64,000 nucleotides of DNA from Ipomoea triloba (Eukaryota; Streptophyta; Magnoliopsida; Solanales; Convolvulaceae): NCBI RefSeq assembly GCF_003576645.1, contig NC_044919.1:33513660-33577659 (forward strand), given 5' to 3'. Below are positions 1 to 11,981 of the stretch, one piece after another. Under the pieces are notes generated by a model, which did no database searches, was not told the DNA's origin, and saw only the letters and a program-made list of their open reading frames with translations. The translations under genes were made by a program, and so were the position numbers. How positions within the stretch are numbered: the first letter of the stretch is position 1; each line of letters starts with the position of its first letter.

Positions 1-276
1 CACTCGTTACTTAACCTTCTATATTAAAAAACGATAGATGCAATTATCTAGACGATTTTGTATATATATAGTTGCACATTGAGTAGCAATATTATTACTC
101 CACACCTTATGATGAATAATATAAGTATATAACAAGTTATAGAGTCATTTGAAATATATAGAAAGCATATTCCCCCATGAGGAAATTATTTTGCATTACC
201 TTTATTGAAAATCACACTTCTTTCGTGACACTTTATTGTTATGTTACCATATTTTGATCACATAAATAAATGACCA

Positions 277-1111
277 TTAGGCCATGGTCCATTTAACAGG
301 GACTCGGCCCAAATCTTGATTTAGGCCCAGAGCATTCCAAACAGCCGCCGACCCATCAACGATGTTGTTATCGCACGGCATCTGTCCTGCATGCTCCTTG
401 TCGCATCCGTGCATGGAGTCACACTCATCCACCACCTTCGCCGTCGTGCTCCTCCCGTTACTCGCCGTGATACGAATCATCTTCCCGCACCTATGTTAAA
501 ACGAGACAGATATTTCAATTTAGTATCAGAACTAACTAGATCAGATTATAGTGATCTGTTTTTTAGAACCAATCAAAATAGTTGACTCAGAAACGTGTTG
601 AGCATATAATATATAAACATTAATTCAATTATCAACTTAGTAATTTAGTTCAGATGGAGCACACATAGTTCAATTACCTAGACCCTCCGGCGTACCACCC
701 GGTGGACAATGCCACCACTCTTTCGTTATTGTCGTGGTACTTCCCGTCGCATTCCGACGGAGCGCCACCATCGCCGCCTTCGCTGAAGTCGTTGAGGGTG
801 AGTATGGCGGGAGTAGAGGACTTCACCGGCGGCGAGCACCGGTAGGTAGGCTTAGTCTCGCCGTTGCACGTCATACTCCCGGCCGGTTTACAGTCGCCGG
901 AAGTTGGAGGCGAGGGAGTAGAGCCCCCTCCGCAGATATTTGTTCCGACGTCGGGATCGTCTTTGCACTTCCCGCCGATGCAAATTAGCTGGCCGGAACA
1001 ATCGTTCAAGGTTCTGCAGGGACCATTGCAGGAGGAAAGTGCATTTCCTTGGAGTGAAAAACCGACGAAAATTGTGAAAATGCAGAGAGAAATAAGAGCA
1101 AGATTTGCCAT
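277..1111 (-). CDS. Kiwellin (ripening-related, DPBB-fold) gene 1 of tandem trio
   Basis: Two coding exons: 678-1111 and 277-490, 215 aa. The intron (491-677, 187 bp) has GT...AG borders and splits an Arg codon, giving the junction [11 protein letters not shown]. The start at 1111 opens a signal peptide (MANLALIS..., about 24 residues, cleaved near QGNA/LSS). A Cys-rich N-terminal module follows ([17 protein letters not shown], then KCKDDPD), then a Gly/Ser/Pro linker, then the double-psi beta-barrel core ([35 protein letters not shown]). Length and motifs fit kiwellins (about 190-215 aa). Kiwellins are secreted; some maize members bind and inhibit a fungal chorismate mutase effector, and the kiwifruit protein releases the peptide kissper. 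The role of this copy (defence or ripening) is inferred. The frame is intact. The other strand shows long shadow frames. Confidence 0.93.
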
Positions 1112-1182
1112 GGCTACGTTAGTACTTCCTATATCGGATATGAATTGCTATTTGACGATGAAATATGATGTTTGTAGGCACA

Positions 1183-1190
1183 TATTTATA
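1183..1190 (-). promoter_or_regulatory. TATA box of kiwellin gene 1
   Basis: TATAAATA on the minus strand, about 72 bp upstream of the start codon at 1111. The same motif sits at the same distance upstream of kiwellin genes 2 and 3, so the core promoter is conserved in the trio. Confidence 0.65.
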
Positions 1191-3183
1191 GTAAAACTCT
1201 ATCCAAATAACAACAATTTTGCGACTGCTGCATAGCAATAATAACGTTGTCGATAGAGCGGGAAAAGTCATGATTTTCGGCCATGCATGTATGGTTACGA
1301 GTTAGTCAATTCAAGTTGCAAATAGTGGCTACATTGAGTTAGTAAGCTGACTTCTAATTGGTCAACACACGTATATCTATAATTATTCTTGCTTGCACCC
1401 CTAGGCTTTATTATATCTCATGTGTTATATATATAATTTGTGGATCATTATTATATAATAATAAGATTTACTCATTACACATTATCAGTTAATTATTAAT
1501 AGAGAATAAATTTTTATAATATTTAAATTAATCATTAAATTACACAATAAAAATACAATTAGGTCATCTAACTAAAAAAAAAGAGTGAAATTAGGTAGCT
1601 GAACTGTGCAATAAATTAATTTTTTAATTTATTTTAATGATTAAAAATAAAATAAAAATATTAAAATAAACCCCACCTCTCCCCATTTTGACTCCAGGCC
1701 AGATACGAAGACAAGGGAGGGGCCTTTTTTTTTTTCTTTTTTTTTTTTAAAAAATATTTTATTTAAAATAAAAAAAAATATATTATAATATGATGATGGT
1801 CAACGATAACATGAGGATCATGCTAAATTTGATCGCATTACATATTTTTAAACGGTTCAGAAATCTAATTACACTTTTTTTTTTAATTTCACTTTTGTGT
1901 GTAGTTTAACGGGTAATTTGAAACTTTTTCCACCAAAGAATACAATAATTATTAGTATGAATATCATTATATACATTAAATCCAACTTGGCGAACCTAAA
2001 TTAACTCATCCTTTGAGAACCAAGGAAAATAATACATCCGCATTTATTTACATTTAATTTGGTCATCATCATTAATTGGTTGCTACTAACTTATTAATTC
2101 AGCTTTCATTAATTAAATTAATGCGAATTATATATTTTCTTCAATTTGCAAGAGTTGAAAATAAAATTATCACAATTAGACTTAAAAAATTTCACGTGCC
2201 TGATGAGCGCACTAAGGTGGCTACTCTAAAATTCTTTTTTTTTTTTTCTTTCTTTCTTTCTTTCCCTCTCCCATCCAACTCATAAATAATTTGACAAAAA
2301 AAAAATAGAGTTAATTCCATTTTTAGTCCTAGAATTATAGGTGGCAGACTATTTAAGTCTTTTTTTTATTTATTAGAACGTCCACTTTTGGTTCTAGTAT
2401 TATTGCGACATGACCATTTTTTATTCTTCATCAACAAAACAGTTTAAATATCGTTAAATACAATAGCATTTCGGTCTTCAATTATGGATGTTTTTTTATA
2501 AAAAAAAACATAAAAAATATAGCAGTTCACATACTTTATATAAAAAAATTGAAACGTCTTTGTATTATTTAACGGCGTTTCGTTGATTTTGTTGATGGAG
2601 GACTAAAAATGGTCATGCCACAATAATATTAGGATCAATTAAGGATGTTCTAATAAAAAATGACTAAAAGTGAATTGTCACCGATAAATCTAGGACTAAA
2701 AATAGAATTAATTAACTCAAAGAAATTATATTGTATTTAAGTTTTACATACATTTTAATGAATATTTCTTAAAATTAAAATTAATGAGACTTGAATATTT
2801 CTTCCAATTTACAATAGTTGAAATATAAAATGATCCTAAATCTAGATACAGTCAAATAAAACTAAGATGTGATTTATAATTTACATACTATTCAATCCCA
2901 TGTCACTTGAAAAGCTTCTCTTTTACTGCAAAAGGCCACTAGCACCCTATAAAAGGGGTTTTAATCTCCATTTTATTTAGTTTTAGGGTGAAAATACTTA
3001 CGAATTGAACTAAAGACATTTAATTAAGATGAAAAAGATCTACATTTATCTTATCCCCGCTACATAAGTATATTTAGGTGTGAAATTGTGCATATAGAAA
3101 AATGAATTAGAGTTATAGTGAATGATATTTATCAAATTCATGTTAATTAGGATGTATCATCATTTTTTCACAAGCCATCAACA
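1191..3183. other. AT-rich upstream region of kiwellin gene 1, no gene
   Basis: No coding potential. It holds homopolymer A/T runs and one copy (about 2065-2250) of a repeat unit that recurs near 6475, 7290, 7660 and 18170. The stretch 2300-2700 reads like an old degenerate insertion, with inverted-like phrases such as ATTTTTAGTCCTAG and CTAGGACTAAAAAT at its ends. Confidence 0.6.
2320..2704. mobile_element. Probable foldback MITE (degenerate)
   Basis: The left end (about 2312-2410, with ATTCCATTTTTAGTCCTAGAA and then a phrase on the 'fixed' decade of Ts and GGTTCTAGTATTATTGCGACATGACC) is inverted at the right end (about 2600-2710, GGTCATGCCACAATAATATTAGGATC ... CTAGGACTAAAAATAGAATTAATT). 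The element is therefore terminally inverted, about 390 bp, with no coding capacity. Exact ends and target-site duplication were not resolved. Confidence 0.55.
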
Positions 3184-3188
3184 CTGTT

Positions 3189-3656
3189 TGATAGTAAATA
3201 TACTCCAGGACCGGTCGGATACATTCCAGACCCGGACGGTGGACGTTAGGTCGGGAGGCCGGCTGGTCGGGAAGGTCGAAGTGAGGTCGGGCGACACGGG
3301 CCGAACAGTACCTTCGACCCATCCACAACGTGGCTTAGCTTGCCAACGGCTGCCACGTACTCTTTCCCGCTTGGGCGCGGGATGAGGCGGGCTTATGCGC
3401 GCCACGTTCCCGCCATGCCGGAGGCCCAGCGACCACGCCTTCCCCCCTTATAAATAGCGCATTTATGAGGAGAGAGGGGATCTTTTGGCCGATTCTTGAT
3501 TAAGTCTTGAAGCGAGCTCGGACAGTATGGAAGCCCACTGCCGACCTGCCGAGACCTTCGAGCCCATACTTGTATTGTAAACCGGGTTTGGATCCTTGAG
3601 GCAATAACAGATCGTATTTTCCGATTTTAGCTTGGTATCCGTATTTAACCATATCA
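3189..3656 (+). mobile_element. Solo LTR (468 bp) with 5-bp target-site duplication
   Basis: The insert begins TGATAGTAAA and ends AACCATATCA, so it has the TG...CA ends of an LTR. It is flanked by the duplication CTGTT (3184-3188 and 3657-3661). The paralogous flanks near 14960 and 19120 read straight through the same spot, so the insertion post-dates the kiwellin unit duplication. The inside is GC-rich, unlike its surroundings, and carries TATAAATA at 3449-3456, consistent with the U3 promoter of an LTR retrotransposon. No internal region or second LTR is present, which is the usual product of LTR-LTR recombination. Confidence 0.88.
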
Positions 3657-3661
3657 CTGTT

Positions 3662-4516
3662 GTTAACGCATTTATGTTGATTTGATCACAGCTCACTTTG
3701 GTAATAAGTTAACTTCAATGGTAAAGACATCAAGTTGTATCAAGTAGAACCTAGTTTAAATTCATGTAGCCATATGTATAATGCTTAGCTTGTTTTTATT
3801 TAGCGACATAATTTGAATAACTATATTTTTATTATGTGAAATAAGTGTGAGTTATGGATTAATATTGGTTAAATAATTGGTAATGGAGTTATTAAAAAGA
3901 ATATGGAAAATTATGTCCCCAAAAGGCCAAAAGATACAACCTAACCTACACGGCTACACGTACTATTTTTAAGTACAATGTACAAATCTTTTAACACATA
4001 AAAAATGACATAAGTAGGGATATAACATGTATAACAATAATAGACAATTTTATACTAAAAAAAGCAAAAAAAAAAAATATATATTGATCACTTTTCATTG
4101 ACGAATACTCGATCGATGATGAATAAATCACCATTTCAATTTGTAACAGTGAGGATCCTAGAAAATAGGAAATTAATCTCAACAGTTAAGAATAAAAAAA
4201 AATAAAAAGACAAAATAATAATAAGTAGTGGCACTTGTAGTCTCTATGGGATACCACACTTGTCACTTAACCTTCTATATTAAAAAGATGATAGATACAA
4301 TTATCTAAACGATTTTGTATAGTTGCACATTGAGTATCAATATTATTACTCCACACCCCAAGGATGCATAATATAACAAGTTTTAGAGTCATTCGAAATA
4401 CATAGAAAGCATCCCCCATGAGGAAATTATTTTGCATTACCTTTATTGAAAATTACACTTCTTTCGTGACACTTATTGTTATGTTACCATATTTTGATCA
4501 CACAAATAAATGAATA
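3662..4516. other. Spacer between kiwellin units 1 and 2
   Basis: No gene. The sequence from about 4258 repeats the start of the window (positions 1 onward: CACTTAACCTTCTATATTAA and the following 250 bp), so it marks the boundary between duplication units 1 and 2. Unit 1 is about 4.26 kb long. Confidence 0.7.
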
Positions 4517-5922
4517 TTAGGCCATGGTCCATTTAACAGGGACTCGGCCCAAATCTTGATTTAGGCCCAGAGCATTCCAAACAGCCGCCGACCCATCAAC
4601 GATGTTGTTATCGCACGGCACCTGTCCTGCATGCTCCTTGTCGCATCCGTGCATGGAGTCACACTCATCCACCACCTTCGCCGTCGTGCTCCTTCCGTTA
4701 TTCGCGGTGATACGAATCATCTTCCCGCACCTATGTTAAGATGAGACACACATGTTTAAATTTAGTGTCAGAGCTAACTAGATCAGATTATATTAGAGTT
4801 GGTCAAAATAGTTGACTCGCACACTTGACTTCATGAAGTAATGTGTTAAGCATATAATATTGATGAATTTAATTAACTCGGGTAGTCCAAATCAATAAAC
4901 CCGATAGAGTTTATAGGGAGTATGACAAATATTGGATCAAATGATATCTCGTGGTAATTATGTATTGAACAATGGATACTGCTATTACAATATAATAATG
5001 GTGTAATAATAAGACAAGAATGTTGTTAGGATAAAAATAGATGAATATGTCTTAATAGGACAATATTGCATGTTTATATTAATTTTAGGCCTAACCACCC
5101 GGAGAGATGGGAGGAGAAGTCCACTAGCGGCCTTGTACCGCTTCCAAAGCCGCAAAGACCGGGTCACGCGCGACTCGGGGTCTCGGCTGAGCCGACCCCC
5201 GATGTCGACCGAGGCTCGAGGTCTCGGCTGAGCCGACCCCCGATGTCGACCAAGGCTCGAGGTCTCGGCCGACCACGAAGCTCGGTCAAGACGACCCCAG
5301 AGGTCGGCCGTAGCCTAGTCGAATGGGTCCGACTTCGATTGGGCCTGGGTCGGCCCATGTATTCCCTCCCTGGGTTGACCCACTCCATGTTCGGGTATGA
5401 TTTATCCATCAAATATATAAACATTAATCCAATAATCAGCTTAATGTTTTAGTTTAGATGGAGCAAGATATATTTCAATTACCTAGACCCTCCAGCGTAC
5501 CACCCGGTGGACATCGCCACCACTCTTTCGTTATTGTCGTGGTACTTCTCGTCGCATTCCGACGGAGCGCCACCGTCGCCACCTTCGCTGAAGTCGTTGA
5601 GGGTGAGTATGGCGGGCGTAGAGGACTTCACCGGCGGCGAGCACCGGTAGGTAGGCTTAGTCTCGCCGTTGCACGTCATACTCCCGACCGGTTTACAGTC
5701 GCCGGAAGTTGGAGGCGAGGGAGTAGAGCCGCCGCCCCCTCCGCAGATATGTGTTCTGACGTCGGGGTCGTCGTTGCACTTGCCGCCGATGCAAATTAGC
5801 TGGCCGGAACAATCGTTCAAGGTTCTACAGGGACCATTGCAGGACGAAAGTGCATTTCCTTGGAGTGAAAAATCGACGAAAATTGCGAAAATGCAGAGAG
5901 AAATAAGAGCAACATTTGCCAT
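4517..5922 (-). CDS. Kiwellin gene 2 of tandem trio, intron carries a solo LTR
   Basis: Exons 5483-5922 and 4517-4730, 217 aa, same splice phase and junction ([11 protein letters not shown]) as gene 1. The start is taken at 5922 (MANVALIS...) by homology; the frame is open further upstream, but that part lies beyond the TATA box. The signal peptide is followed by [17 protein letters not shown] and the double-psi beta-barrel core. Differences from gene 1 include a longer Gly linker (ICGGGGGST), DVRTHIC for DVGTNIC and VVAMSTGW for VVALSTGW. The intron is 752 bp instead of about 187 because of the solo LTR at 4861-5411. Splice sites are unchanged, so splicing may still work, but this was not tested. 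A secreted kiwellin is expected. Confidence 0.92.
4861..5411 (+). mobile_element. Solo LTR (551 bp) in kiwellin 2 intron
   Basis: The insert starts TGATGAATTT and ends TTATCCATCA, i.e. TG...CA with imperfect inverted ends (TGATGAAT/TGATGGAT). It is flanked by a 5-bp duplication AATAT (4856-4860 and 5412-5416). The intron of gene 1 keeps the empty site (AGCATATAATATATAAAC). The 3' half is GC-rich with short internal repeats containing GGTCTCGGCTGAGCCGACC. It differs in sequence from the solo LTR at 3189-3656, so it belongs to another family. Confidence 0.9.
5180..5275. repeat. Short tandem repeat inside the solo LTR
   Basis: A GC-rich unit of about 45 bp (GGTCTCGGCTGAGCCGACC followed by CCCGATGTCGACC) occurs twice in tandem, with a third partial copy. 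It contains the palindrome-like CTCGGCTGAGCCGA. Confidence 0.7.
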
Positions 5923-5993
5923 GGCTACGTTAGTACGTCCTATATCGGATATGAAGTGTTTTTTGACGATGAAATATGATGTTTGTATGCACA

Positions 5994-6001
5994 TATTTAT
6001 A
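5994..6001 (-). promoter_or_regulatory. TATA box of kiwellin gene 2
   Basis: TATAAATA on the minus strand, about 72 bp upstream of the start at 5922, in the same place as in genes 1 and 3. Confidence 0.65.
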
Positions 6002-6474
6002 GTAAAACTTAATCCAAATAACAACAATTTTGTGACTGCTACTATGTTAAGGATAGAGTGGAAAAGTCATGATTTTCGGCCATGCATGCATGGTTACAAG
6101 TTGGTCAATAATGCACGTAGCTAATAGTACAGTGGCTACATTGATTTATTAATTAGCTGTCCCTAGATTGGCAATCAACACACGTATATCTATAATTATT
6201 CATGCGTAACACCCCTAAATTTTAACTTTAATATGTTATATAATTTACAGACTATTATATACTAATAAAATTTACTAAATATATCATCGGTCAAATGCTA
6301 CTAAATTAAAGCATAAATTAACCAAAAAATACAATAATATTAGTACGAATATCATCACATATACATTAAGTCCAACTTGTAGAGCCTAAATTAGCCTCAT
6401 GGCCCTCATCCTTGTAAGAATCAAGGAATATATATATATATATATATATTCGCATTGGTTTACATTTAATATGG

Positions 6475-6719
6475 TCATCATTAATTGGTGGCTACTAACT
6501 TATTAATTCAACTTTCATTAATTAAATTAATGACAATCATATGTTTTCTCCAATTTTCAAGAGTTGAAAATAAAATTATCATAATGAGACTTAAAATATT
6601 GCATATACTCGATGTGTGCGTCAAGGTGGCCACCCGAAAATTTTTTTCTTTATTTTTTTTTCTTTTGCGCTTTATGTTTTTTTTTTTTCATTATCTCCCC
6701 TCTAACTCATAAAAAATTA

Positions 6720-6768
<49 letters not shown>

Positions 6769-7865
6769 TTTTATATATACATTAAAATGTCAACTTGCAT
6801 TAACTAAAATTAATGAGACTACAATATAGTTGATATTCGGTACACAAGTAAATATTAGGTTACTAATTAAATTGTCTAAAATTATGCAATTAAACTAAAT
6901 TTGACATATTTCGTATGTTATCACTAAATTGGTGGTTATCCTGTTAAAAATTATTATTTTTAATTTATTTTAATAATTTAAAATAAAATAAAATAAAATT
7001 TAAAATAAAAACCTCACCCACCTAATTTTTATGTCTCCAAGCCGGAGACGAAAAAGGGAGCCAAATTTGATCGGATTATATAATTTTAAACTGTTCAAGG
7101 ATTTAATTGTAATTTTTATAAATTTAGTGACCCAATTACACTTTTATGTGTTGTATGCTGACTAATTTGAACTTCTGTTTTTAGTATGAATATCATCATA
7201 TACATTAAATCCAACTTCGCAAACCTAAATTAGCCTCATCCTTAAGACTTAGAGAACCAAGGAAAATAATACACCCGCATTTACATTTAATTTGTTCATC
7301 ATTAATTGGTTGCTACTAACTTATTAATTCAACTGTCATTAAAATTTTTTTTTGGAAGAAACTTTCATTAAATAAATTAATGAGAATAATATATTTTCTT
7401 CATTTTGCAAGAGTTGAAAATAAAATGGAAAAAAATCGAACATGACATCGAACTTTAGCTAAAAAGTCAATTAGGTCCCCTAAACTTTTTTTTTAAAAAA
7501 AAATTAAACCCATCAACATTATATTTTTAGTGCAATAAAGCCCAAAAATTGGTTAATAACCTGCAATCCGCGATACTCTGTTGATTTTTTGATGACAAAA
7601 TGACCGACGGCTGGCGAACCTGCCTTCTACAATTCTACGGAGAATGGCGACCACTGATCATTAATTGGTTGCTACTAACTTATTAATTCAACTTTCATTA
7701 ATTAAATTAATGAGAATTATATGTTTTCTTCAATTTTCAAGAGTTGAAAATAAAATTATCATAATTATACTTAAAAATTTTCATATACCCGATGAGTGCG
7801 TCAAGGTGGCTACCCTAATTTTCTTTTTCTTTTTTTGTTTTGTTTTGTATAAATTTTACCGCTGA
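6475..7865. repeat. Three direct copies of a ~200-bp AT-rich unit
   Basis: The phrase CATTAATTGGTTGCTACTAA followed by TTATTAATTCAACTTTCATT and AAGAGTTGAAAATAAAA recurs at about 6475, 7290 and 7660 upstream of kiwellin gene 2. Single copies lie at about 2065 (unit 1) and 18170 (unit 3). The extra copies show local duplication within unit 2. Confidence 0.75.
6722..6765. repeat. (TA)n microsatellite
   Basis: About 22 TA dinucleotides in a row. A shorter TA run lies at about 6429-6449. Confidence 0.95.
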
Positions 7866-8082
7866 ACTTGCTCTTATATACATTAAGATGTCAACTTTCA
7901 TTAATTAAAATTAATGAGACTTGAATATTTCCTTCAATTTACAAGAGTTAAAAAATAAAATGATCCTAAATCTAGATAGAGTCAAATAAAATTAAGATGC
8001 TATTTATAATTTACATACTATTCAATTTTATGTCACTTGAAAACTTCTCATTCCCTGCAAACACTACACCAAAAAGGTTATT

Positions 8083-8390
8083 TAGCGGCGGTTAATTTGT
8101 TATTTAGAGGCGGTTCAAAACCGCCACTAAACCGTTTAGAGGCGGTTCCCAAACCGTGTCTAAATAGTGTGTCGCGAAGGATTTAGAGGCGGTTTTAGAC
8201 AAGTGTGGGAATTAATGGAAAATTTATTTAGCGACGGTTTTTAATGCATTTAGCGGCGGTTTTGTAACCGCCGCTAATAATCAATTATTTTTGTCTAGAG
8301 TTTAGCGACACTTACATAACCGCCACTAAATTATTTTATTTATTTTTACTTTAAATATTAGCGGCGGTTATATAACCGCCGCTAAATTAA
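8083..8390. repeat. Subterminal repeats, left end of CACTA element
   Basis: Repeated TTTAGCGGCGGTT / AACCGCCGCTAAA in both orientations, several forming small hairpins (for example at 8358-8387). The counterpart at the right end is at about 14612-14670. Confidence 0.85.
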
Positions 8391-9288
8391 GCTTTAGTTT
8401 TTAAATCATTTTTAAAATTATTTCTTATCTAATTGTAATGAAAGTTTTTGAACTGACATTAAAATTTTTCATTGTGTTTTAATTTTTATTTTTATAATTC
8501 TCATCAAATTATGCTTTTTTTTCTTTCTTTTTTTTTTAAAAAAAAAATCTCTACATTCAAATTTGCATTGCAACCACAAACAAACTCTATATACACATTT
8601 AATTGAAAAGAAAATCAATTTTAACGAATATTTGTCAAATAATATCAAACAATATTCAAGTACAACCAACCGTTTAAATATTAATTGAACTGTATACATA
8701 ACTGAAAATTATTTTAAATGAAAAATATAAAGCAACATAATAGTTTATTCACCAATATGATGATGGTTTCATGCAAAAGGAAATTGCCCATTTACATCAT
8801 CACTAGACGATGAATATCATTTTTCACCCGGGATGAGAATTGATAGTCATGACTTTTCCTTGTAGTATTTTGAATCTTCGAGGACTCAAACAACTAAGGA
8901 GCTTGGAGAGCGTATGTATTGATTGAAAAGCTAATATCTTCATTTTTGCTTTCCTCTGAATAGATCATACAACCTTCAGCCTGTATATACAACATATAAT
9001 ATAACTTACATTTCCTGTTTAAGTAGAAGAGAATGTGAATAACACAATGGATTTTGATACGATTACATAATAGATGAAAATCATGAAATGTCTTTCCACA
9101 AATACACGAAGGCATTTAAAAAACAAAAGAAGAAGAAGAAGAAGAAAGTAACTTCTCCAACAGTGGGATTCATCTTATTAAAAGACAATGTATGAAAATG
9201 CCTACCAAATTCGAACAAACTACTACAACTTGCTTCCCCAGAAGAATCCCTGCGAACAATGTTAAGACATGCATGTAGCATGAAAGTA
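8375..9288. repeat. Copy 1 of 914-bp duplicated block
   Basis: Identical as far as I can compare to 9290-10203, with a single N (9289) between the copies. This pattern fits an unmerged contig overlap rather than a genomic duplication. No gene is recognised in the block; short frames on the minus strand are not convincing. Confidence 0.85.
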
Positions 9289-9289
9289 N

Positions 9290-10203
9290 ACCGCCGCTAA
9301 ATTAAGCTTTAGTTTTTAAATCATTTTTAAAATTATTTCTTATCTAATTGTAATGAAAGTTTTTGAACTGACATTAAAATTTTTCATTGTGTTTTAATTT
9401 TTATTTTTATAATTCTCATCAAATTATGCTTTTTTTTCTTTCTTTTTTTTTTAAAAAAAAAATCTCTACATTCAAATTTGCATTGCAACCACAAACAAAC
9501 TCTATATACACATTTAATTGAAAAGAAAATCAATTTTAACGAATATTTGTCAAATAATATCAAACAATATTCAAGTACAACCAACCGTTTAAATATTAAT
9601 TGAACTGTATACATAACTGAAAATTATTTTAAATGAAAAATATAAAGCAACATAATAGTTTATTCACCAATATGATGATGGTTTCATGCAAAAGGAAATT
9701 GCCCATTTACATCATCACTAGACGATGAATATCATTTTTCACCCGGGATGAGAATTGATAGTCATGACTTTTCCTTGTAGTATTTTGAATCTTCGAGGAC
9801 TCAAACAACTAAGGAGCTTGGAGAGCGTATGTATTGATTGAAAAGCTAATATCTTCATTTTTGCTTTCCTCTGAATAGATCATACAACCTTCAGCCTGTA
9901 TATACAACATATAATATAACTTACATTTCCTGTTTAAGTAGAAGAGAATGTGAATAACACAATGGATTTTGATACGATTACATAATAGATGAAAATCATG
10001 AAATGTCTTTCCACAAATACACGAAGGCATTTAAAAAACAAAAGAAGAAGAAGAAGAAGAAAGTAACTTCTCCAACAGTGGGATTCATCTTATTAAAAGA
10101 CAATGTATGAAAATGCCTACCAAATTCGAACAAACTACTACAACTTGCTTCCCCAGAAGAATCCCTGCGAACAATGTTAAGACATGCATGTAGCATGGAA
10201 GAA
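9290..10203. repeat. Copy 2 of 914-bp duplicated block
   Basis: Repeats 8375-9288 after the single N. At its right edge a 42-bp piece (GAAGAATCCCTGCGAACAAT...) is repeated in tandem (about 10155-10238), again as expected at a poorly resolved join. Confidence 0.85.
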
Positions 10204-10255
10204 TCCCTGCGAACAATGTTAAGACATGCATGTAGCATGAAAGTATGAAGAAAAG

Positions 10256-10630
10256 ATAAGAATTTACACTAATTGCTCATATACCCCCACAGAAAAGATA
10301 AGAATTTACACTAATTGCTCATATACCCCCACTGCAAAACACAAAATTTACACTAATTGCTCATATACCCCCACTGCAAAACACAAATACAATTGATACA
10401 CAACCACTTTGAGTTGTTTTATTACTTATCATAGACCAACTCAAATAAATGAATATTAATATTTCTACTAATTAGAGCATTATTAAATAAATGAATATTA
10501 ATATTTCTACTAATTAGAGCATTATTAGCTAAATGAATATTAATATTTCTACTAATTAGAGCATTATTAGCTAAAGATAACAGCATATTTCTACTAATTA
10601 GAGCATTATTAGCTAAAGATAACAGCATCA
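10256..10630. repeat. Short tandem repeats at an assembly join
   Basis: Two sets of tandem units: one of about 40-55 bp with TTTACACTAATTGCTCATAT (three times, 10260-10375), then one of about 50 bp with ATATTTCTACTAATTAGAGC (four times, 10455-10610). In the second block copy (after 11982) each occurs once, so the expansions are probably artefacts. Confidence 0.75.
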
Positions 10631-11980
10631 CTAGATCAGTACCTCAAATATTTGTATCAGGAATGTCTTGATTGATTTGCTTTTGTCTATGAAGGTTTCG
10701 CTTCCAACTTCCAGTCTACCAATTTGCTTTGGATCAACCTCATCCTTCTCAAGAAGTGAAGTATGACTGTAAATCAGCAAATAAATAGGTTGGACCAGAT
10801 CACATAAAGACAATATTTTGCAAAAGTGAAGTTATTCTACCACTTTAGACAACACAAAGTCATAAAGCTATTGAACTAATTAGCCTAACCAAGCAAATTC
10901 TGTACCACAGCTTGACCATCTAACAGAATCCATTTTGTTCAGAAATAGGGCTAATACCTCATTGATATGACATCCTCCACCTCACTTCGAAGATGTGATG
11001 TCTCTCACAAGACAATTTGTACTTTTTAGATCTCGATGAACTATCTTCATGCAATGAATACACATCAACCCTCTTAGTATGCATGTAGAAAATAACAGTC
11101 AGTTAATAAACAATAACCTGTAGCACAAAATCTATAATCATAATTTCACGAATGTTTTTAAACATAAAAATAACCCACCTGCATATATCACATAGCATCC
11201 TAAGTCTCCTCCGCCAGCTGAGCAGCTTCTTTTCACCACTTAAATGAATCAAATAGTAAAGTGATCCCATCTCCATGTACTCAGTAACCATGGACAGATA
11301 TGGCAGCTTTGTGCAAGCACCGAGAAACGGGAAAAGACATCCGCTAAATCAGTAATGCTTTAATATCAAATAAATAAATCAACAATAGTTGGAGAAAGGC
11401 ATACAACTTCGGCCCCGGAGGCAGATAAAAACTCAAAAGAGACAAGTTAGTGTAAATACATATTGAAAGAAATAGAGCTGATTACATGGACAATATGACC
11501 ATTTCAAAAATCAAAACAAAAAAATTAAAAAATATATAAAAGAGAGAGAGAGAGATGGCAAGATACCTTAGGATGGAAATTTCATTGCAGAAATCCTCCA
11601 TGTTTTCAACAGTCAAATCTTGCAACAAGAAAACTTTGATTACAACTTTTGTTCCATTCCAAATGCCATGAAAAACTTCTCCAAAGAATCCTAGAAATGG
11701 ACAGGAATTAAACAGTAACAATGAACTGACAAAAATATATAAATGGCTAGAATATTTTTACCCAGACTTGCAGGTGAATCTATTTTGGTTTTCTATGCAT
11801 ATCTATAGATAATACTTCGTAGTGCTTTGAGAAAGAATTTGAAAGATTGGTAAAAAAATCATAGTTCACAGCGGTTAATTTTAAGCACCTAGACATATGG
11901 TTTTGCTGTGATAAAGGTTGAAAGCATATTCACATTCATGAAATATAAATTATGGTAAATAAGCCACTCTTCTTGGTGGT
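10467..11980. repeat. Copy 1 of ~1.5-kb duplicated block
   Basis: Repeats 11982-13495 at an offset of 1515 bp, with a single N at 11981 between them. No differences were noticed in the kinase exons. Likely an assembly overlap. Confidence 0.85.
10643..11690 (-). pseudogene. Captured Raf-like protein kinase fragment, copy 1
   Basis: Minus-strand exons with good splice borders. Exon A, 11567-11690, encodes the glycine-rich loop and the ATP lysine (GFFGEVFHG, KVVIKVFL, NMEDFCNEISILR). Exon B, 11179-11343, encodes FLGACTKLPYLSMVTEYMEM and GSLYYLIHLSG. Exon C, about 11022-11072, encodes the catalytic loop (IHCMKIVHRDLKSTNCL). This matches plant Raf-like MAPKKKs. No DFG or APE exon follows. A further exon-like piece (10643-10766) between AG and GT borders has no recognised product. 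No start codon or full kinase domain, so this is a captured fragment inside the CACTA element and not a working gene. Confidence 0.82.
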
Positions 11981-11981
11981 N

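Noticed and set aside
734..1235. Plus-strand frames opposite kiwellin gene 1 (also opposite genes 2 and 3)
   Set aside because: They overlap well-supported kiwellin exons, encode Arg/Ala-rich sequence typical of antisense frames, and recur only because the genes are duplicated.
8469..10238. Minus-strand small frames inside the CACTA element as transposase
   Set aside because: No similarity to transposase; they are duplicated only because of the assembly join.
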